64,000 nt of DNA, from positions 41,375,757 to 41,439,756 of the forward strand of contig JANJXV010000002.1 of assembly GCA_024803745.1 (NCBI GenBank), read 5' to 3'. Positions 59,609 to 64,000 of the stretch are shown here, one piece after another. A program made the translations under genes and the position numbers. Source of the DNA: Megascapheus bottae. Its lineage: Eukaryota > Chordata > Mammalia > Rodentia > Geomyidae. The notes beneath the pieces were generated by a model, which saw only the letters and a list, made by a program, of their open reading frames with translations, ran no database searches and had not been told where the DNA came from. Position 1 is the stretch's first letter. The number at the start of each line of letters is the position of its first letter.

Positions 59609-60540
59609 AAAATCTCTGTGTTGTTTCATTTCTCTAATAGCATGGGAAAAGATACAAGGAGACAAAATGTACACCACAGATAATGATATTACAAATGTTA
59701 GCTTTAGTTTTCCTTCAGTTCTATGAAACACAAGATACTATGAAACAACAACAAAAAAATGTAGCATCCTTAAACACCACCTAGCTTTTAGAAAGGAGTG
59801 GCTTCTCTTGATGATAAGCTGCATTCCCCAAACAAATTGCTTCTTTAAGAAACTTGTTGGAGCTGCTAAAATTACTCTAAATCCATGGGAAAAGTGAGTT
59901 CTCTTTGGAAACAATAGACTTCGAAGTTCCTGTCTTCAAGCAGTGGCAGACGAAGAAGCAGATCTAGAATAAAGTAGGATCAACAGACAAGGAGGAATGA
60001 AGGCTTTACATGTAGACTTTGAGTCAGATGAAACTGTTATCTCTATTTGGTGAACCAGATGCTAACATGTCATGTCCATTCAAGGAGAGTGCTTTGAATA
60101 TTTTGAGGAATGTAATGTATTAGTATAAGGACTTTGTCATGGTTGAGTAATCACTAACCTCGCTTCCTTGGGTAGGTCCTGAATATACCTATGAAGTAGT
60201 CCTTGATTTATTACAGTAATATTGTTTTGGTTCCAAAGGAAAAAACTCTTTCACACAGAAACTCATGGATTAAAGTATGAGCTTTTAATTTTTATTCTTT
60301 CCTCTATTATTCTATGACTTCCGTTTATCTTCTCATTTACTATCCTCATTTGTGTTCTGTCTATTTTTCTTCCTCTTTCTCTCGGCAAATTATTCATACA
60401 CATTATATATATCCTGGTATATATTATATATCCTTAAATATGTCTAAATATTAATTTGTCTTCTGTTTTCTCTTTCAATTCTTCCTGATTCTTTCTCTGA
60501 GCATGTTCCCGGAAACATTATGACAAAGAAGGAAAACACA

Positions 60541-60547
<7 letters not shown>
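59609..60547. other. AT-rich intergenic DNA, no gene seen
   Basis: No recognisable gene or young repeat. Confidence 0.4.
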
Positions 60548-60579
<32 letters not shown>

Positions 60580-60588
60580 TATATATAT
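60547..60588. repeat. (TA)n microsatellite
   Basis: About 20 TA units with one interruption. The bases directly after it (60588-60606) read like the start of a reversed ID-like SINE ('gccacactcccagcc'), so it may be the remnant of a lost element. Confidence 0.9.
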
Positions 60589-60838
60589 GCCACACTCCCA
60601 GCCTTGAACTGGCATTTTCACTTTCCTAGATGTACTACTAATTGATAATAAGATTGTCCCTTCCGTCTTGAACTTCCATTATTCTAATTTCAACAATACT
60701 AAAAGACAGACCAAGCCAATAAATGTACCTAGGTTTTATTCACTCCCATAAATCAACACATGAATGAAAGCTATACTGTTTTCTAGAACAGTCACTACCC
60801 ACATGTAACTATATAAATTTTAAAATATGGCTATTAAG

Positions 60839-61018
60839 GTGCCAGGAGTTTGACCTAATGGTAGAGTGCTTGCCTATGCACGAAGACCCAGGTTTGATTC
60901 CTCAGTACCACATACATAGAAAAAAAAGCCAGAAGTGGTGCTGAGGCTCAAGTGGTAGAGCTTTAGCCTTGAGAAAGTCCAAGGACAGTGCTCAGGCCCT
61001 GAGCTTAAGCCCAGGACT

Positions 61019-61022
<4 letters not shown>
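60839..61022 (+). mobile_element. ID-like dimeric SINE (type I) with TA-repeat tail
   Basis: From 'gtgccaggagtttgacctaa' to 'cccaggactggca', then (TA)n instead of an A-tail. Flanking near-repeats atatggctattaa (60826-60838) and atatcgctattaa (61050-61062) mark the insertion. Confidence 0.93.

Positions 61023-61053
<31 letters not shown>
61022..61053. repeat. (TA)n microsatellite, SINE tail
   Basis: About 16 TA units lying between the SINE end and its target-site duplication. Confidence 0.93.
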
Positions 61054-61055
<2 letters not shown>

Positions 61056-61218
61056 CTATTAAAAGGAAGTTTTTTTAAATTTCAATTTCTCATTCAAGCT
61101 TCATTTCAAGTACTCAAAAGTTACCTGTGATTGATAGTTACCATATACCATATTATATGATAAAGATTATACATTTTTCCTTTGTAGAAATTTCTATGTG
61201 ACAGCATTTAGAGCAACC

Positions 61219-61944
<726 letters not shown>

Positions 61945-62115
61945 TTGTTTATTTGAAGTAGAAAAGAGAAGGGGAAAAACAAGATGATTGGGAGGGGTGG
62001 GGGGAATGAAACGGAGACAAAAACATGACAAGGGGATCAATGTACTAGAAGTAATGCACCTATTATGTGACAAATGTAACTGTAACCCCTATATACATTA
62101 TCTAGACAAAAAATT
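61945..62115 (+). mobile_element. LINE-1 3'UTR fragment
   Basis: Polypurine stretch 'gattgggaggggtggggggaa', then 'gggatcaatgtactagaagt', 'aatgcacctattatgtgaca', 'actgtaacccctatatacat' and an A-rich end. A diverged relative of the first L1 lineage. Confidence 0.7.
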
Positions 62116-63589
62116 AACTAGGAATGAGAAACAAGAAAACAAGAGTAAATATTATTGCAAAAATCTCAAAGTCAAAAAACAATTGTGATCCCTCCACTCT
62201 ACCTTGATAGTGAATCCTATCAAAATAAAAGAACTAGTGACTCTGGCAGTCTAGAATTATTACAAATTCAAAGGAAATTCAAACTTCATATCATACTAGA
62301 TTGATTCAAAATCTTTGGTTTCAAAGCTCTGATCTCAAGGCTGAAAATCTGATCAAGCCATTCCAGACAGTAAAATTGTGTGCTTTCCCAAGAATGAGGG
62401 TTTCGTCCCTATCTACTTAAAAGGATGTTCTTTCAACATGTCTACCTTCCTGGTGGGAATAAGATTCAGTAGCCTGTAATCTCATCAAAGGAAACCAAGT
62501 GGCAGAGACTTTCTCCACAGGGGGAGCTAATCAGCACAGTTTCTTTTCTATTCTTCCAGACTTTATTCATTATTTTCCAAGGGACCAGATTCCACTCTAT
62601 TGAAATTTCTCTTGATCCCTCTCAACCTTCAATCAGATTTAAGGAAGTGATGATTTCTTTTAGTTTTTTTTTTAAACTCACACTTTTGGATTAAAGGATT
62701 TAGTTAGGTCTTAAACAATACATGATCAGTTGGTATTTGGCATTTTGCGGTCTTAGATTCTAGTATGAAATGGGTCTGAATGTAGAGGCCTCTAAAATAG
62801 TTATCTTCATTCAGCAATTTTCCTTTTAGGTCCCAGCACGTAATACAGAACAAGTAATCTGATGGCCTCAGGGTGCATCGAGCATATACAAGGCTGAAAG
62901 ACACATGCAATGGACTGCAACCCAGCTAAATGATTTTAAAAAACTGGCAATCCTTTTAAGATGGACACTACACAAAATCCCAAGGAGTTTTATCAAGTTT
63001 ACTGACAGAATAATTAAGTCTGTACACTTCTATTCCACATATCCATGGAAAAATCCTAATAGGCCTCTTTTATATCTTATACTAAAAATATTTTATTAAA
63101 AAGTAGTAATTTTTGTATCTTTTTTCTTATCTGCTCAAGCATGCCCCAAGGGGCATAAAAACACTCCTCTCCAAGAGAAATAAGGTTGATTTCTGGAAGT
63201 TAAACTGTCAATTTATATTTTCAGTGATGCAATTTCAGAACTTATATTTCCATCAGTTAGTTCCAGTCTATTTTCTTTAAGTATGAACTGATTTCCTCTA
63301 AGTATTTACCAGTAAGAATTTCAATTACATAGTATTTGGCAATACTTCATGTCACTGAAGTGCACACTTTAATGTGGTAAATTTTATTTTTTATTTTTTA
63401 CCAAAATAATAAAATCTAAACACTAAAAAAAGAAGAATACTCTTCACGGCATAAATTGTGGGAACAATGGCTTCCTAGCCAAACAAAGGTACACATTTAG
63501 TAGATAGGCCATAATTTCCCTATGACTAGTCTGTGGATCTCAAATTTTGGCTACCTATTCAAACATGCATTGAAGAATCAGACTGGCAA
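62116..63589. other. Intergenic DNA, possible conserved block
   Basis: No gene is recognised. About 62440-62610 is repeat-free with a TCF-type ATCAAAGG word; see findings. Confidence 0.35.
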
Positions 63590-63770
63590 CTAGATGTATG
63601 TATAATCATAGCTACTCAGAAAGAAGGTTTAGATCTCTAAAGATTCAGGTCCAAACCCAGACCAAGAAAAGACTGTGAGGGTGAGGTTCTTGTCTCCAAT
63701 TAAACAATGAAGTAGGAAGTGGAGCTGTTGCTCAAGTACAGATAAGATGCCCAGGTTTGAGGGACAAAAC
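63590..63770 (+). mobile_element. Type II SINE, diverged
   Basis: 'atgtataatcatagctactc', 'ttcttgtctccaattaaaca' and 'agtggagctgttgctcaagt' match the type II order, with decay and loss of the end. Confidence 0.7.
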
Positions 63771-63826
63771 TATGCAAGAATGAATGTGAAACCCTGATGT
63801 CAACTCTCACTACCTGACATACAACT

Positions 63827-63828
<2 letters not shown>

Positions 63829-63869
<41 letters not shown>
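63829..63869. repeat. (CA)n microsatellite
   Basis: About 20 CA units. Confidence 0.97.
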
Positions 63870-63871
<2 letters not shown>

Positions 63872-64000
63872 TTGGCTGTCATTGTTAGGGGTCTTGAGAT
63901 TGGTGGCTGGGATCACAGGTGAAGAGATAAAAGAATATATGAACTTTTTCTTTTGAACAAAGGGCATAGTTTTTAATTATTGTTTTGATAAAATGGAATA

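Overview
This is a mammalian nuclear window. It shows a GT-AG spliced gene with a CpG island, 7SL- and tRNA-derived SINEs, LINE-1 fragments, MaLR LTRs, MIRs and many dinucleotide microsatellites. The young SINEs are of two kinds. One is a dimer with an ID-like (tRNA-Ala-derived) left half and a second box A/B-like right half. The other is a B1-like (7SL) left half joined to a similar right half. As far as I recall, ID-like dimers of the first kind are described from geomyoid rodents (kangaroo rats, pocket mice, pocket gophers), so a heteromyid or geomyid rodent is my best inference. That assignment rests on memory and was not searched.

The only intact protein-coding gene is DMRTA1 on the minus strand. 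Exon 1 (19019-19646) carries the DM zinc domain and lies in a CpG island. A 3.4 kb intron separates it from exon 2 (14778-15625), which carries the DMA domain. The spliced product is 491 residues with no frame break. Two processed pseudogenes lie on the plus strand: IDH3A-like (from about 42.9 kb, with an internal deletion) and ARF1-like (from about 57.9 kb, with two small deletions, a retained 3'UTR and an A-rich tail).

The rest is AT-rich, gene-poor DNA, as expected for the desert around DMRTA1 (human 9p21 next to CDKN2A/B; synteny recalled, not shown here). Layout: 1-13.2 kb unique DNA with scattered SINEs and MIRs; 13.2-20.2 kb the DMRTA1 locus; 21.9-24.4 kb an old L1 broken by nested insertions; 25.1-26.0 kb a SINE cluster; 30-38 kb many truncated L1 3' ends; 42.4-47.3 kb the IDH3A pseudogene and a 2 kb degenerate antisense L1; 48-57 kb LTR, SINE and L1 fragments; 57.9-59.6 kb the ARF1 pseudogene; 60-64 kb microsatellites and SINEs.

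I found no CRISPR array, tRNA or rRNA gene, intact transposon, or coherent undescribed multi-gene system. The points worth a second look are structural: SINEs with an additional right monomer, a composite SINE inside a single target-site duplication, a probable 5'-inverted L1, clean 14-16 bp target-site duplications, a 90 bp tandem duplication in the DMRTA1 intron, a SINE and CA repeat close to the DMRTA1 start, and several repeat-free AT-rich blocks that could be distal enhancers.
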